Of a stretch of 37,012 nucleotides of DNA, positions 26,576 to 33,674 are shown in pieces. How positions within the stretch are numbered: the first letter of the stretch is position 1; every line of letters begins with the position of its first letter. This stretch comes from Arthrobacter sp. SO3 (GTDB lineage Bacteria > Actinomycetota > Actinomycetes > Actinomycetales > Micrococcaceae). Both the position numbers and the translations under genes were made by a program. The notes beneath the pieces were generated by a model. The model was not told where the DNA came from. It worked only from the letters and a program-made list of their open reading frames with translations, and did not search any database. The stretch lies in NCBI RefSeq assembly GCF_020532825.1, contig NZ_MQTS01000238.1, positions 17,133 through 54,144 on the forward strand, in the 5' to 3' direction.

Positions 26576-26866
26576 CCTAACGGTAGGGTTCTTCCGGACA
26601 AGCACGTCCCTGCGCGCTACAAACGCTGATAACAGCGCATACGTCGACTGGGAAGCTACAGGAGAAACTCCGGGTGCGGCAGAACCGTGAGCTGACCGCT
26701 CCCGGTGTCGTCACGGACCACTTGGTCCCGGTGCTTCATGGTCATAACCGTCTTCCATGTCGGCCGGTGCCGCGAAGTCTTCGTTGGTGAATTCTTAGAA
26801 TTCCCCCTGACCTTCGATAGCAGCGAACAGTCATCCGGCGTGATTACGAAGCCTTAAACTTTTCCT
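26576..26866. other. Intergenic region before lsr2
   Basis: 291 bases without a supported gene. A 29-codon minus frame is present but has no supporting features. The distinct element is the 15-base palindrome GAATTCTTAGAATTC at 26789-26803, 63 bases before the lsr2 start, a candidate operator in an AT-richer stretch such as Lsr2 or a repressor might bind. Confidence 0.4.
26855..26860 (+). promoter_or_regulatory. Probable -10 element of a leaderless lsr2 transcript
   Basis: TAAACT lies six bases before ATG 26867 and no Shine-Dalgarno sequence precedes the ATG. Transcription would then begin at or next to the A of the start codon, giving a leaderless mRNA, which is common in actinobacteria. 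The -35 region is not recognisable. Confidence 0.45.
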
Positions 26867-27178
26867 ATGGCACAAAGAGTAGTAACCCTTTTGGAAGACG
26901 ACTTCGACGGCTCCAAGGCGAGCGAGACACTTTCGTTTGCCCTTGACGGCGTCGAATACGCAATCGATCTCAATGATGCTCACGCACGTGAGCTGCGTGA
27001 AGCCTTCAGCCCCTACACGAAAGCAGCCCGGAAGACCGGCGGCCGGGCTCGCACAGCCCGTCCAGCTTCCTCCAATGCCCGCGAAGTCCGGCTGTGGGCT
27101 GTCGGCCAAGGCCTGCCTGTCAATGCCCGCGGTCGCATCCAGGGAGACATCATGGAAAAGTACGAAGCAGCGCACTAA
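26867..27178 (+). CDS. lsr2: Lsr2-family nucleoid-associated protein
   Basis: A 103-aa protein, close to the usual Lsr2 length. The N-terminal dimerisation domain starts MAQRVVTLLEDDFDG and includes FALDGVEYAIDL. A basic linker (about 52-66) leads to the C-terminal DNA-binding domain, with the minor-groove-binding RGR motif at 88-90 and the closing DIMEKYEAAH. Lsr2 is the actinobacterial xenogeneic silencer, binding AT-rich DNA and repressing foreign genes. A plasmid copy may damp the fitness cost of plasmid or island genes. It is monocistronic with a strong terminator. Confidence 0.95.
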   Translation: MAQRVVTLLEDDFDGSKASETLSFALDGVEYAIDLNDAHARELREAFSPYTKAARKTGGRARTARPASSNAREVRLWAVGQGLPVNARGRIQGDIMEKYEAAH

Positions 27179-27267
27179 GGGCTGCACCGCTCAGATTGAA
27201 GTTCGGCCAGCTGGGGCCGTCGGGCCAAGCGCAGAATCCCCTTAGAACGCCGCTTAGAAGACACGTC

Positions 27268-27299
27268 CGAGGCCAGAACATATTCGAGTTCTGGCCTCG
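27268..27299 (+). terminator. Strong terminator after lsr2
   Basis: CGAGGCCAGAAC (27268-27279) and GTTCTGGCCTCG (27288-27299) form a perfect 12-base-pair stem with an 8-base loop. GTTCATTTAA follows on +. It probably serves lsr2 and may also stop leftward transcription from the par operon. Confidence 0.8.
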
Positions 27300-27504
27300 G
27301 TTCATTTAATACCTGAGTGCAGCTACTTCGGCTGTGCTGGGCGACTGCCCTGAGGCACTGGTAGAGCGTTGCCAGGGTGGACCCTTCCGGCTGGCGTTCA
27401 CCGAGCAGGGCCAGCTCGAACTCAGCGAAAGCCCGTTGGTGGCCAGGCAAGAGCCGAACGCGCCCACACCCGCCTGCCGCCGTAGAGGATCAGGCCGTGT
27501 TGCG

Positions 27505-27873
27505 TCAGCTGTCTTTAAGTCGCCTACCGCCGGGAAGATTCTCACCCCAAGACGGGTACATCGCTCCGTCGTTGTGTTCGGCTTCGCGGCGGGCGGTCTC
27601 TGCTTCGATGGCTTTCGCCACAAAGTGGCTCCAGGTGTTGTCCCCTTCGAGGTAACTGGTCGCCCGGTACGCTGCCCGCGCGCGGTTCCGCAGTGCGGCG
27701 GGGATACTGACCGTCATATTAGCCGTCTCAGCTTCTTTGGGTTCTGCCTTTTTTGGCGTCTCCGGGCGGTGGCCGGGGAGCATCCGTGCCAGCGGCGCCT
27801 CGGCAGCCGGAGCTGCCGTGCGCCGCGGGGGCAATCCAAGTGCGGGGCGGCTGGGTGTCGGTTCGGCGCTCAC
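27505..27873 (-). CDS. Small ParB-like centromere-binding protein (probable ribbon-helix-helix)
   Basis: A 122-aa protein starting at GTG 27873, whose GTGA overlaps the parA stop by four bases; GGAGG seven bases upstream is a very good ribosome binding site. A Pro/Ala-rich disordered N-terminus (about 1-50) is followed by MTVSIPAALRNRARAAY, a beta strand plus helix typical of ribbon-helix-helix proteins, and by TWSHFVAKAIEAE, the second helix. Small RHH proteins are the usual partners of type Ib ParA ATPases: they bind the centromere repeats and repress the operon. Partner identity is strongly supported by position. Specific family membership is inferred. Confidence 0.8.
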   Translation of the reverse strand: MSAEPTPSRPALGLPPRRTAAPAAEAPLARMLPGHRPETPKKAEPKEAETANMTVSIPAALRNRARAAYRATSYLEGDNTWSHFVAKAIEAETARREAEHNDGAMYPSWGENLPGGRRLKDS

Positions 27874-28784
27874 GCGCTGACCTCCTGAGATTCTGCGACG
27901 GCGATGCGGCGGGTCACTTCCATGGCGACTGCGTGCAGGTCTTCGGCCACGCTGGAAGCCGATTTGGGCCCGGCGTTGCCGGCTTTCGCTTCACCGCGCA
28001 GGACTTCCCACCATTTCGGCCCCTTGCTGAGCTCCCGCTCGAGCTCATGGGCCAGCAGCCCACGCTCACGGCACGCCTGGGCCGTGGCCTCCGCGTGGCG
28101 GATGCTCATCGGGAACAGCACTTCGTCGGTGCCAAAATCGGCGGTGAGGTGGTCGCGGGTGACCTTGTGTACCTGCTTGGAATTCGTACCGGTACCAACC
28201 AGAACGACGCCCAATAGGTCCAGGGAGGGATTGAGGCCGACGACGCTGTCCATGCGTGCTGCGACGGCGGCGACACCTTTACGGCTGGACATGTCCGTCT
28301 TCAGCGGTACCAGTGCGTAGCGGGCGGCAGCTACCGCGGCGGCCTGCAGGGGCTCATTTCCCGGCGGGCAGTCCAGCAGGACCAGGTCATACTCCCCCGC
28401 GACGCCGGCAAGCAGTTTGGCCAGGGCGAGTTGCGCAGCGTCACGGTCCTTCTGGGCTTTGGCTCCAAGGAATGCCGCGGCATCGTCGAGATGGGGTCCG
28501 CCGGCAATGACATCGAGGTTGGGTCGGACAGCGGTCAGCAGGTCGGGTTCTCCGCCGAAGCAGAGCGAGGCCGCCAGACTTCTACCGCCGTCACCCTGGT
28601 CGGCGTAGCCGAGATCCTCGGCGAGGTTTCCTTGAGGGTCGAGATCGACGAGGAGCACACGCGAGCCGCCCTCGGCGAGGAGTCCGCCTACGTTGGCCAC
28701 CAAGCTGGTCTTGAAGACCCCGCCTTTGCCGTTGATTACCGCGATAACGCGGCTTAGGGCACCGCGGTCCAGATCGTATTTCAT
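27870..28784 (-). CDS. parA: ParA-type plasmid partition ATPase
   Basis: A 304-aa protein started at ATG 28784, which has AAGGGG upstream. The frame extends further upstream only because it runs through the 81-base repeats. The deviant Walker A is GKGGVFKTS (residues 19-27, with the signature Lys at 20 and the P-loop Lys at 25). Walker A' and B follow as VLLVDLDPQGNLAEDLG and YDLVLLDCPPG. There is no N-terminal HTH, so the operon is probably repressed by the small partner. It moves plasmid copies apart on the nucleoid before division. It is co-transcribed with the partner gene, downstream of the centromere repeats. Confidence 0.95.
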   Translation of the reverse strand: MKYDLDRGALSRVIAVINGKGGVFKTSLVANVGGLLAEGGSRVLLVDLDPQGNLAEDLGYADQGDGGRSLAASLCFGGEPDLLTAVRPNLDVIAGGPHLDDAAAFLGAKAQKDRDAAQLALAKLLAGVAGEYDLVLLDCPPGNEPLQAAAVAAARYALVPLKTDMSSRKGVAAVAARMDSVVGLNPSLDLLGVVLVGTGTNSKQVHKVTRDHLTADFGTDEVLFPMSIRHAEATAQACRERGLLAHELERELSKGPKWWEVLRGEAKAGNAGPKSASSVAEDLHAVAMEVTRRIAVAESQEVSA

Positions 28785-28813
28785 CAAATCCCCTTCCAGA
28801 GTGATCCCAGCGT

Positions 28814-28830
28814 AGCCAGTAACACTGGCT
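28814..28830 (-). promoter_or_regulatory. Palindromic operator candidate before parA
   Basis: AGCCAGT-AAC-ACTGGCT is a perfect 7+7 inverted repeat, 30 bases upstream of the parA ATG. The half-site resembles the CCAGT and TTGGC edges inside the 81-base repeats, consistent with binding by the same partition protein. Confidence 0.5.
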
Positions 28831-28860
28831 TTGCTTGTGAAGCTTGTTTCCGTGTCTTCG

Positions 28861-29058
28861 CTTTTTTCACTTGTGAAACGGGCGAAGCAAGCAAGCACGT
28901 ATTCACTTGCTTCGCCAGATTTACCAGTGTTCCTGTATTGGCTTTTTTCACTTGTGAAACGGGCGAAGCAAGCAAGCACGTATTCACTTGCTTCGCCAGA
29001 TTTACCAGTGTTCCTGTATTGGCTTTTTTCACTTGTGAAACCGGCGAAGCAAGCAAAG
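28861..29058. repeat. 81-base direct repeats: centromere (parS) or iteron array
   Basis: Two identical 81-base units (28861-28941, 28942-29022) and a third partial copy (29023 to about 29058). Each unit has a perfect 11-base inverted repeat, GGCGAAGCAAG against CTTGCTTCGCC, and a TTTCAC-TT-GTGAAA palindrome. TTCACTTG recurs at 28866, 28902, 28947, 28983 and 29028, alternating 36 and 45 bases. The array lies between rep and parA, where plasmid centromeres and iterons are found. All leftward frames stay open because 81 is a multiple of three, so frames here are not evidence of genes. Confidence 0.75.
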
Positions 29059-29108
29059 ACTTACCAACGCGGTCAGTTGGATCCATGTCGACTACCAACG
29101 CCGGCGAC

Positions 29109-30965
29109 CTACGCAGCTCGCCATAGCGTCCCGATCAGGTCAAATTCGGTTTCCGAGGGTGGGATCCAGTAGAGATCAGAGTCAGGTTCGTCCACTTCGT
29201 GTTCCGCCAGTTCGGGCGCGAGGTTCCTGTCCAGCCATGCGTGCCAGGCTGCGCGTTGCTTTCGGTGGATACTGATCTGCTCTGCGGCGTCGTCAAGTGC
29301 ACCGAGCCGCCGGGCCAGGGTTGTCAGGCTGGTTCCGGCCGTGATGCTCCAGTGCCCGTGCCTGCGTCCGATCATGTTGTAGCTGCTCATGGCGGCCAAC
29401 GCCGTTTCAACGGCTGTGCGACTGAGTCCTGTAGACCGGACAATTGCTGCTGTGGTGGGGGAGAGGCGTCCGCGTTCGATGGACTCGTAGACGAGGGCAG
29501 CGACGTCGCCCAGGGCACGGAATACAGGGCGGATGCCATGGATCTTCCCGCTGCGCCAGGAGAGTTCCCGGGCAAGTTGTTCAAAGTGCTGGGGGAGTTG
29601 GATCACGTAGGTGTCGGCGTTGCGGCCGCGTGCATCGGCAATTTTGGTCAGGATGCCGTCTGAGGCTTGTTCGAGCATCGGGAGCAACCTGGAGATGGTG
29701 CCGTGGTGCTTGCCCAATGCAGTGGCGAAGGTACGGCAACCTACATCCAGCACGTCAGTTTCCATGGTTCGCATGTAGCCGAGCACTGCGCGCAGCAGCA
29801 GGCGCAGGCTGAGGCCTTCGCGGCCGCGTTCTTTGAATCTGTGGTCAAGGACTGCGTACAGGACATTTTCAAGATCGTTTACGAGCTGGTGTGCAGCAGC
29901 TTTGCTGCTGGTTCTGCTGGCCCCCCCTGTGGGTATTGGTTGGCTTGTGTCGTTAATACGGGCATTCCTTTTGCCCGATGACGGGGTTCCCGTTTTCTGG
30001 ATCCAGCGGCAGGCCTCAGCCCACTCTTTATCGAGGAGGCGTTCCTGCCGGCGGGCGTCGGAGTAGAGGGCCGCGAGGCCGGGGAACTGGCCTCCCAGCT
30101 CGAGGCGGACCTGATCCAGGGTCCAGCCACAGGCTGCGAAGTGGTTCAGCACTGCCATGCGGGCTTCTGACGGGCTGGCGTACCGGGCGGTGTCATACAG
30201 GCCGGTTCGGGCCGCCAGACGCAGGGGGGACTGGCTCCCGCCAAAGGGGACCGGACTGACACCATTCGCTCTCGCCGGGGCTGCCATCTTGGCGGCGCGG
30301 GCCTTTAGCTCGCGTGCACGTTTGAGCTCCGGTGCCAGAGCCCGTCGGAGGGCCGCGACAGCGTGGACAGGGTTGCGGCGTCGCAGCACGTCGTATGCCT
30401 CGTTCAGGGCGGTGACGAGTGTCTGGTGGCCGCCGCGTTTGTGGGCACTTCCTGGGACCCGAATACAGCCGTCAGTGACGTTCTGGTGCGGGCTGGGATC
30501 AAGGCTGGCTGCCGTCTGTGCGAGGGCTTCAATCAGCTCACGAGCCGCTGGTGCTTCCATGCGCTCGGCCAGGGGAATGTAGAGGTGGCGTCCGCCGCTG
30601 GGGGAGTAGTCCGCGATGTATCGGACACCGCAGCTTTTCAAGAGGTTTCCGAGGCGTTGGGCGTCGTCATCGACTACGCCTTGCAGCGCTTTGGAAGTAT
30701 CCAGGTCGAGGCAGAGCGTAGCCACGGAGCCGTCTGCTCCGTGAATGGGAACCGCTGCCGGCTGCCTTGGCAAGGAAGCGGTGATCCGCGGTGGGTTTTG
30801 CGGCCGGGGGTATTGGAATCGGCCGTCGATCCATCGCCCCGGGCGGTAGGTCGGTGCACCGGCGATTAAAGGAGCGAGAGCCCATGCCATAGCGGGTGTG
30901 ATTTGACGCTCGGATTGCAGCGCGTCAGTTATTGACGGCACGGCCGCTACAGGTACCATAGACAA
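29109..30965 (-). CDS. rep: Plasmid replication protein with primase-polymerase-like domain
   Basis: A 618-aa protein started at TTG 30965, with AAGGGA seven bases upstream; ATG two codons later is an alternative. The N-terminal half has archaeo-eukaryotic-primase features: a metal-binding D-x-D in LCLDLDT (D87, D89), then SGGRHLYIP (about 123-131) and RVPGSAHKRGGHQT (169-182). The C-terminal half has helix-turn-helix-like segments (SPTTAAIVRSTGLSRTAVE), expected for origin binding. Such Rep proteins prime and start replication of actinobacterial plasmids. It lies upstream of the par repeats in the same direction. Expression is probably controlled by the hairpin-rich leader and the two small genes upstream. 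Confidence 0.85.
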   Translation of the reverse strand: MSMVPVAAVPSITDALQSERQITPAMAWALAPLIAGAPTYRPGRWIDGRFQYPRPQNPPRITASLPRQPAAVPIHGADGSVATLCLDLDTSKALQGVVDDDAQRLGNLLKSCGVRYIADYSPSGGRHLYIPLAERMEAPAARELIEALAQTAASLDPSPHQNVTDGCIRVPGSAHKRGGHQTLVTALNEAYDVLRRRNPVHAVAALRRALAPELKRARELKARAAKMAAPARANGVSPVPFGGSQSPLRLAARTGLYDTARYASPSEARMAVLNHFAACGWTLDQVRLELGGQFPGLAALYSDARRQERLLDKEWAEACRWIQKTGTPSSGKRNARINDTSQPIPTGGASRTSSKAAAHQLVNDLENVLYAVLDHRFKERGREGLSLRLLLRAVLGYMRTMETDVLDVGCRTFATALGKHHGTISRLLPMLEQASDGILTKIADARGRNADTYVIQLPQHFEQLARELSWRSGKIHGIRPVFRALGDVAALVYESIERGRLSPTTAAIVRSTGLSRTAVETALAAMSSYNMIGRRHGHWSITAGTSLTTLARRLGALDDAAEQISIHRKQRAAWHAWLDRNLAPELAEHEVDEPDSDLYWIPPSETEFDLIGTLWRAA

Positions 30966-30995
30966 CAGCTAGTCCCTTCGGGGTATAGCGAATGG

Positions 30996-31016
30996 AGCCC
31001 CCCTCGCGGGGGAGCT
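30996..31016. repeat. GC hairpin in the rep leader
   Basis: AGCCCCCC-TCGC-GGGGGAGCT folds into a G-C-rich stem with a 4-base loop, about 30 bases ahead of the rep start. It may be part of the origin or a translational control structure for rep. Confidence 0.4.
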
Positions 31017-31023
31017 TGGATAA

Positions 31024-31060
31024 GTTCAGATCGCTGATCCGCCAAGAAGAGGATCTGAAC
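31024..31060. repeat. Inverted repeat in the rep leader
   Basis: GTTCAGATC (31024-31032) is matched exactly by GATCTGAAC (31052-31060), spaced by 19 bases. It is a candidate binding site for a copy-control protein or part of the origin. Confidence 0.4.
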
Positions 31061-31071
31061 GCATACTTTTT

Positions 31072-31096
31072 GAAGGCCCGCCTAGTGCGGGCCTTC
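31072..31096. terminator. Perfect 10-bp hairpin between rep and the small upstream gene
   Basis: GAAGGCCCGC and GCGGGCCTTC form a perfect stem around CTAGT, six bases past the stop of the 75-aa gene. It is a terminator-type structure that would separate that gene from rep, though the T-rich side lies only on the plus strand downstream (AGTCTTT). Confidence 0.6.
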
Positions 31097-31101
31097 AGTC
31101 T

Positions 31102-31329
31102 TTAACTGGCCTTTGGTATAGGCAAAATCTCCTGGTTGCGCAGTTCATCAAGGTTGATGGAATCTATGTGGGCGGCAACCAGCGGAGTCAGGTAGTCGAC
31201 TGCGTTCGTACCAAGAATCTCCATGATTGCTCGCAGTTTCTCGGCCCGCGCAAGATCGGGCTTTACCACGAACGTGTGCCGGGGTCCCTTGGAAGGGCGG
31301 CCTCCTTGAGCAAGCTTCTGAATTGCCAT
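31102..31329 (-). CDS. Small basic protein, possible DNA-binding copy regulator
   Basis: 75 aa from ATG 31329 (MAIQKLAQGGRPSKGPRHTF); a longer frame to 31449 has no ribosome binding site and overlaps the next gene's end. The GRPSKGPRHTFVVKPDL start and the two helices after it (ARAEKLRAIMEIL, AVDYLTPLVAAHI) suggest a ribbon-helix-helix-like fold. It lies upstream of rep on the same strand, with a hairpin between. A regulatory role in plasmid copy number or maintenance is plausible from position only. Confidence 0.65.
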   Translation of the reverse strand: MAIQKLAQGGRPSKGPRHTFVVKPDLARAEKLRAIMEILGTNAVDYLTPLVAAHIDSINLDELRNQEILPIPKAS

Positions 31330-31405
31330 AGTGCCATCTAAGCGGTTTTGATAAACGAAACCGCGCAGGTCCTCGCGGCGTGTCGCTCTTTGGCTTTTGG
31401 GTGTT

Positions 31406-31618
31406 CTAAGACTCTTCAATTGCCAATGCCCCCCGTTGCATCCCATCAAGCTTGTTGGGACGCCCTTCCGCGCGGTCTATCAAAGCACCAACGTACTCAC
31501 CGAAGGACATGTTGTACCGCTGCGTCGCCTTCCAGGCGGTGTAATGCTGATCTGGGAGCACCAGGCAGTTCAGGGGTGCCTTCTTACCTATCAGCTTGGG
31601 TGGGCGGTATTCCTCCAT
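31406..31618 (-). CDS. Small basic protein, possible ribbon-helix-helix regulator
   Basis: 70 aa from ATG 31618, with GAGGG seven bases upstream. It reads MEEYRPPKLIGKKAPLNCLVL, then PDQHYTAWKATQRYNMSFGEYVGALIDRAEG: a strand followed by two helices, as in ribbon-helix-helix proteins. A perfect 7+7 palindrome lies 29 bases upstream and is a likely autoregulatory operator. It is followed 77 bases on by the 75-aa gene in the same direction. It may belong to the replication-control set. Not assigned to a named family. Confidence 0.65.
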   Translation of the reverse strand: MEEYRPPKLIGKKAPLNCLVLPDQHYTAWKATQRYNMSFGEYVGALIDRAEGRPNKLDGMQRGALAIEES

Positions 31619-31646
31619 GTCATCACCCTCACTTCGGTTTAAGACA

Positions 31647-31664
31647 ACCTGTAGATATACAGGT
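31647..31664. promoter_or_regulatory. Perfect palindromic operator candidate
   Basis: ACCTGTA-GATA-TACAGGT, with 7-base arms and a 4-base spacer, in the divergent region between the 70-aa gene (-) and the XRE gene (+). It is nearer the former (29 bases), so it is probably its promoter operator. Confidence 0.55.
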
Positions 31665-31773
31665 CCTGTCGCGGTTGCTCCTTCAAAAGACCCAGCAAGC
31701 GACAGACTACATACATGCTCCGCACATGCACAACTCACTGCCTGCACCCTGCGGTAGGCATCGGGTAACATTT

Positions 31774-31818
31774 CTTGTGTCAGCTGCCCGCCCGCCCTGT
31801 GTGGCCGGCCTACACAAG
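31774..31818 (+). promoter_or_regulatory. Inverted repeats before the XRE operon
   Basis: CTTGTGT (31774-31780) pairs with ACACAAG (31812-31818). Overlapping it, TGTGTGGCC (31798-31806) faces GGCCTACACA (31807-31816) with a one-base interruption. The TGTGT/ACACA half-sites just upstream of the regulator gene suggest autoregulation. Confidence 0.4.
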
Positions 31819-31847
31819 TGGCTGAGCTTGGCTAAGGAGCTGTATAG

Positions 31848-32306
31848 ATGGCAAATGGGGGCCGCAGCGTGTTTCTTACGCAGCAACAGAAGAAAGAGCG
31901 GCTAGCGGATCGCATGGGCATCCTGGTGGATATCTGGGAGGCAGATAACAACACTGCGCTCACTTACCCTCATGTCGAAGAAGCACTTTCCGCCCACGGA
32001 ATCCACCTGTCGCGGACACGGTGGTCCTACTTGATCAATGGCACTGGCAGCCTGGTGACGGATCAAGAACTGCTGAAGGGCATAGCAGAGTTCGTTTTTG
32101 CCGTACCAGCCAGTTATCTGTGTGATCTCAACAGCGAGACTCCTCCCGAGGTAGAAGCGCGCATGGAATTCCTTGTGCAGATGCGGAAGCTCAAGGTGAA
32201 GAACTTTGCAGCGAGAAACCTGGGGGCCACCTCGCCAGAAACACTGAGGACGATCACGAGGATCATCGATGCATCGATGAAAGACGACGAGAAAGACGAC
32301 AGGTGA
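31848..32306 (+). CDS. XRE-like HTH regulator
   Basis: A 152-aa protein with a strong ribosome binding site AAGGAGC seven bases before ATG 31848. Residues about 40-95 (VEEALSAHGIHLSRTRWSYL, then TDQELLKGIAEFVFAV) fit the helix-turn-helix of XRE-like regulators often paired with ImmA/IrrE peptidases. The C-terminus (about 100-145) is a charged helix. It is followed without a gap by the peptidase gene (TGA directly followed by ATG). The likely role is repression of its own operon, relieved when the peptidase cuts it. This is inferred from the known ImmR/ImmA pairing, not shown here. Confidence 0.75.
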   Translation: MANGGRSVFLTQQQKKERLADRMGILVDIWEADNNTALTYPHVEEALSAHGIHLSRTRWSYLINGTGSLVTDQELLKGIAEFVFAVPASYLCDLNSETPPEVEARMEFLVQMRKLKVKNFAARNLGATSPETLRTITRIIDASMKDDEKDDR

Positions 32307-32756
32307 ATGGCTCTCCCGCCGGTCCCGGAAAAGGTTCGGGAGTTATGCGGAGACGGCACGACATCGATGAAGGAAGTTGTCGACCGCTTGACCGTGATCT
32401 GTGAGAAGCCGATCAATCTGATCGAGTACAAGGAGTCCTGGGGTGCGCTGACGGCCTTCAAAGCCGAATTTGAAGATCGCATAAACGTCTATTTCCCCCC
32501 GCAGAAGTCGCGGCACTACAAACTTCACTGCATCTATCACGAGCTCGGACACATCTACTTGGAGAGCTTTCGGATTTCCTTGGCTCTGCCGGATCTCTCT
32601 GAAGAGATGCTGAGGGAAACCGCGGACGCGATTAGCGTTACCTGCCGGTCCGTTCCGAATCATCCTGTCGAACGGTGGGTGGAGGATTTCGCTTTCGAGA
32701 TGTCGAAGAAGACCCGTGGACGCGGCTCGTCCGATCCTGATCCTTTCCTCAGCTAG
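32307..32756 (+). CDS. ImmA/IrrE-like zinc metallopeptidase
   Basis: A 149-aa protein, ATG immediately after the stop of the XRE gene. The zinc motif HELGH is at residues 78-82 in HCIYHELGHIYL, and E126 in WVEDFAFEMS is a candidate third ligand. Size and motif spacing fit the short ImmA/IrrE (DUF955-like) family, which cleaves a partner XRE repressor in response to a signal. It is coupled to the regulator upstream and to a membrane protein three bases downstream. The partner substrate is inferred from operon position. Confidence 0.8.
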   Translation: MALPPVPEKVRELCGDGTTSMKEVVDRLTVICEKPINLIEYKESWGALTAFKAEFEDRINVYFPPQKSRHYKLHCIYHELGHIYLESFRISLALPDLSEEMLRETADAISVTCRSVPNHPVERWVEDFAFEMSKKTRGRGSSDPDPFLS

Positions 32757-32759
32757 ACC

Positions 32760-33674
32760 ATGAAACTTTTGCTCTTTGCGCTCCTGAGTGCCCTATGCCT
32801 CCTTCGGGTCCCCTCGGTGGTGAAGGTGGCGGAATCCCGGGCGTCGTGGCTGGCATCGATGTTCGGTCTGACGGCGCTCTATGTCCTGGGGACGGTTACA
32901 CCGCTCGAGGTCATCGACAGCTACCTCGGTGGCATCAACGTGACGAACCTGCTTCAAGCCATCTTCGCGCTACTGGCGATCTTCTTCTTCAATGACAGCG
33001 TGCGGCGTCTAGCGAACGTACCCATTGTCAGATGGACCTACTACGCCCCGTTGCTGAGCATTCCCATCATGATTGTCAGCTTCGCCCTGATTAAGGACAA
33101 AGCTCCAACAGCTGCGGACTTCATTGATACCCGCATGGACCAGCTCGCAACTGCCACATACAGCGGCACATACATGCTCGCGTTGTTGTTCACCGTGCTC
33201 AGGATCATCTACATGCTTCGGCACAAGGCGCGGGGCCCGTATGCAACATTCTCAGCGGGCCTGCTCGTGGTTGCGGCGGCTTGTTCGTGCCACATTACGT
33301 ACGTGGTGCTGTTCCATTTCTCACCCTGGGATGCCTTCGCCCAAGCGATCGGATCCTGGTTTGACCGCCTTTTCTATGTAGGACTCTCGGTGACGGCGGC
33401 GGGGTGGCTGATTCTTTTCCTGTCCAAGCAGCTCCCGAAATTGCGGCTCTGGATGATCGATGCACTCTGGCTTACGGCGTTGAGGATCCGGGTAAATGCA
33501 GATCAAGCCCGAGTCAGCCCGGCGTTGGACCTTTTCAATGAAACGCTCGAAAACGGGGTCTACAAAAGCCTCATCGTTCTGCACAACTACCAGCGGGGGA
33601 ACATGACGATGTTCCCGGAGTCTGTTGAGGGCAGAATCAGCAAAATTGAGGCCAAGCTAGACGCACAGACCTAG
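32760..33674 (+). CDS. Multipass membrane protein, MAB_1171c-like
   Basis: A 304-aa protein with about seven hydrophobic segments (near residues 1-18, 28-47, 62-78, 94-112, 137-153, 161-187 and 205-222) and a soluble C-terminal third (LWLTALRIRVNADQARVSPALDLF). This matches the pattern of the MAB_1171c-type putative transporters encoded in many actinobacteria after an XRE and an ImmA/IrrE-like gene. Its substrate, if any, is unknown; it may instead be a signal sensor or immunity factor. The stop overlaps that of the convergent hydrolase gene by four bases (CTAG). Confidence 0.75.
   Translation: MKLLLFALLSALCLLRVPSVVKVAESRASWLASMFGLTALYVLGTVTPLEVIDSYLGGINVTNLLQAIFALLAIFFFNDSVRRLANVPIVRWTYYAPLLSIPIMIVSFALIKDKAPTAADFIDTRMDQLATATYSGTYMLALLFTVLRIIYMLRHKARGPYATFSAGLLVVAAACSCHITYVVLFHFSPWDAFAQAIGSWFDRLFYVGLSVTAAGWLILFLSKQLPKLRLWMIDALWLTALRIRVNADQARVSPALDLFNETLENGVYKSLIVLHNYQRGNMTMFPESVEGRISKIEAKLDAQT

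Noticed and set aside
27334..27888. 184-codon plus-strand frame opposite the parB-like gene
   Set aside because: Low-complexity Arg/Cys-rich translation, antisense to a better-supported gene with a strong ribosome binding site.
28784..28979. N-terminal extension of ParA through the repeats
   Set aside because: ATG 28784 has AAGGGG upstream and gives the normal ParA start; the extension is repeat-derived.
28861..29058. CRISPR-like array
   Set aside because: The 81-base units are contiguous with no unique spacers, and no cas genes are present.
28784..29098. 104-codon minus frame encoding a Lys-rich 27-residue repeat before parA
   Set aside because: It exists because the 81-base DNA repeat keeps every frame open. 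There is no good ribosome binding site, and the DNA-level palindromes explain the conservation better.
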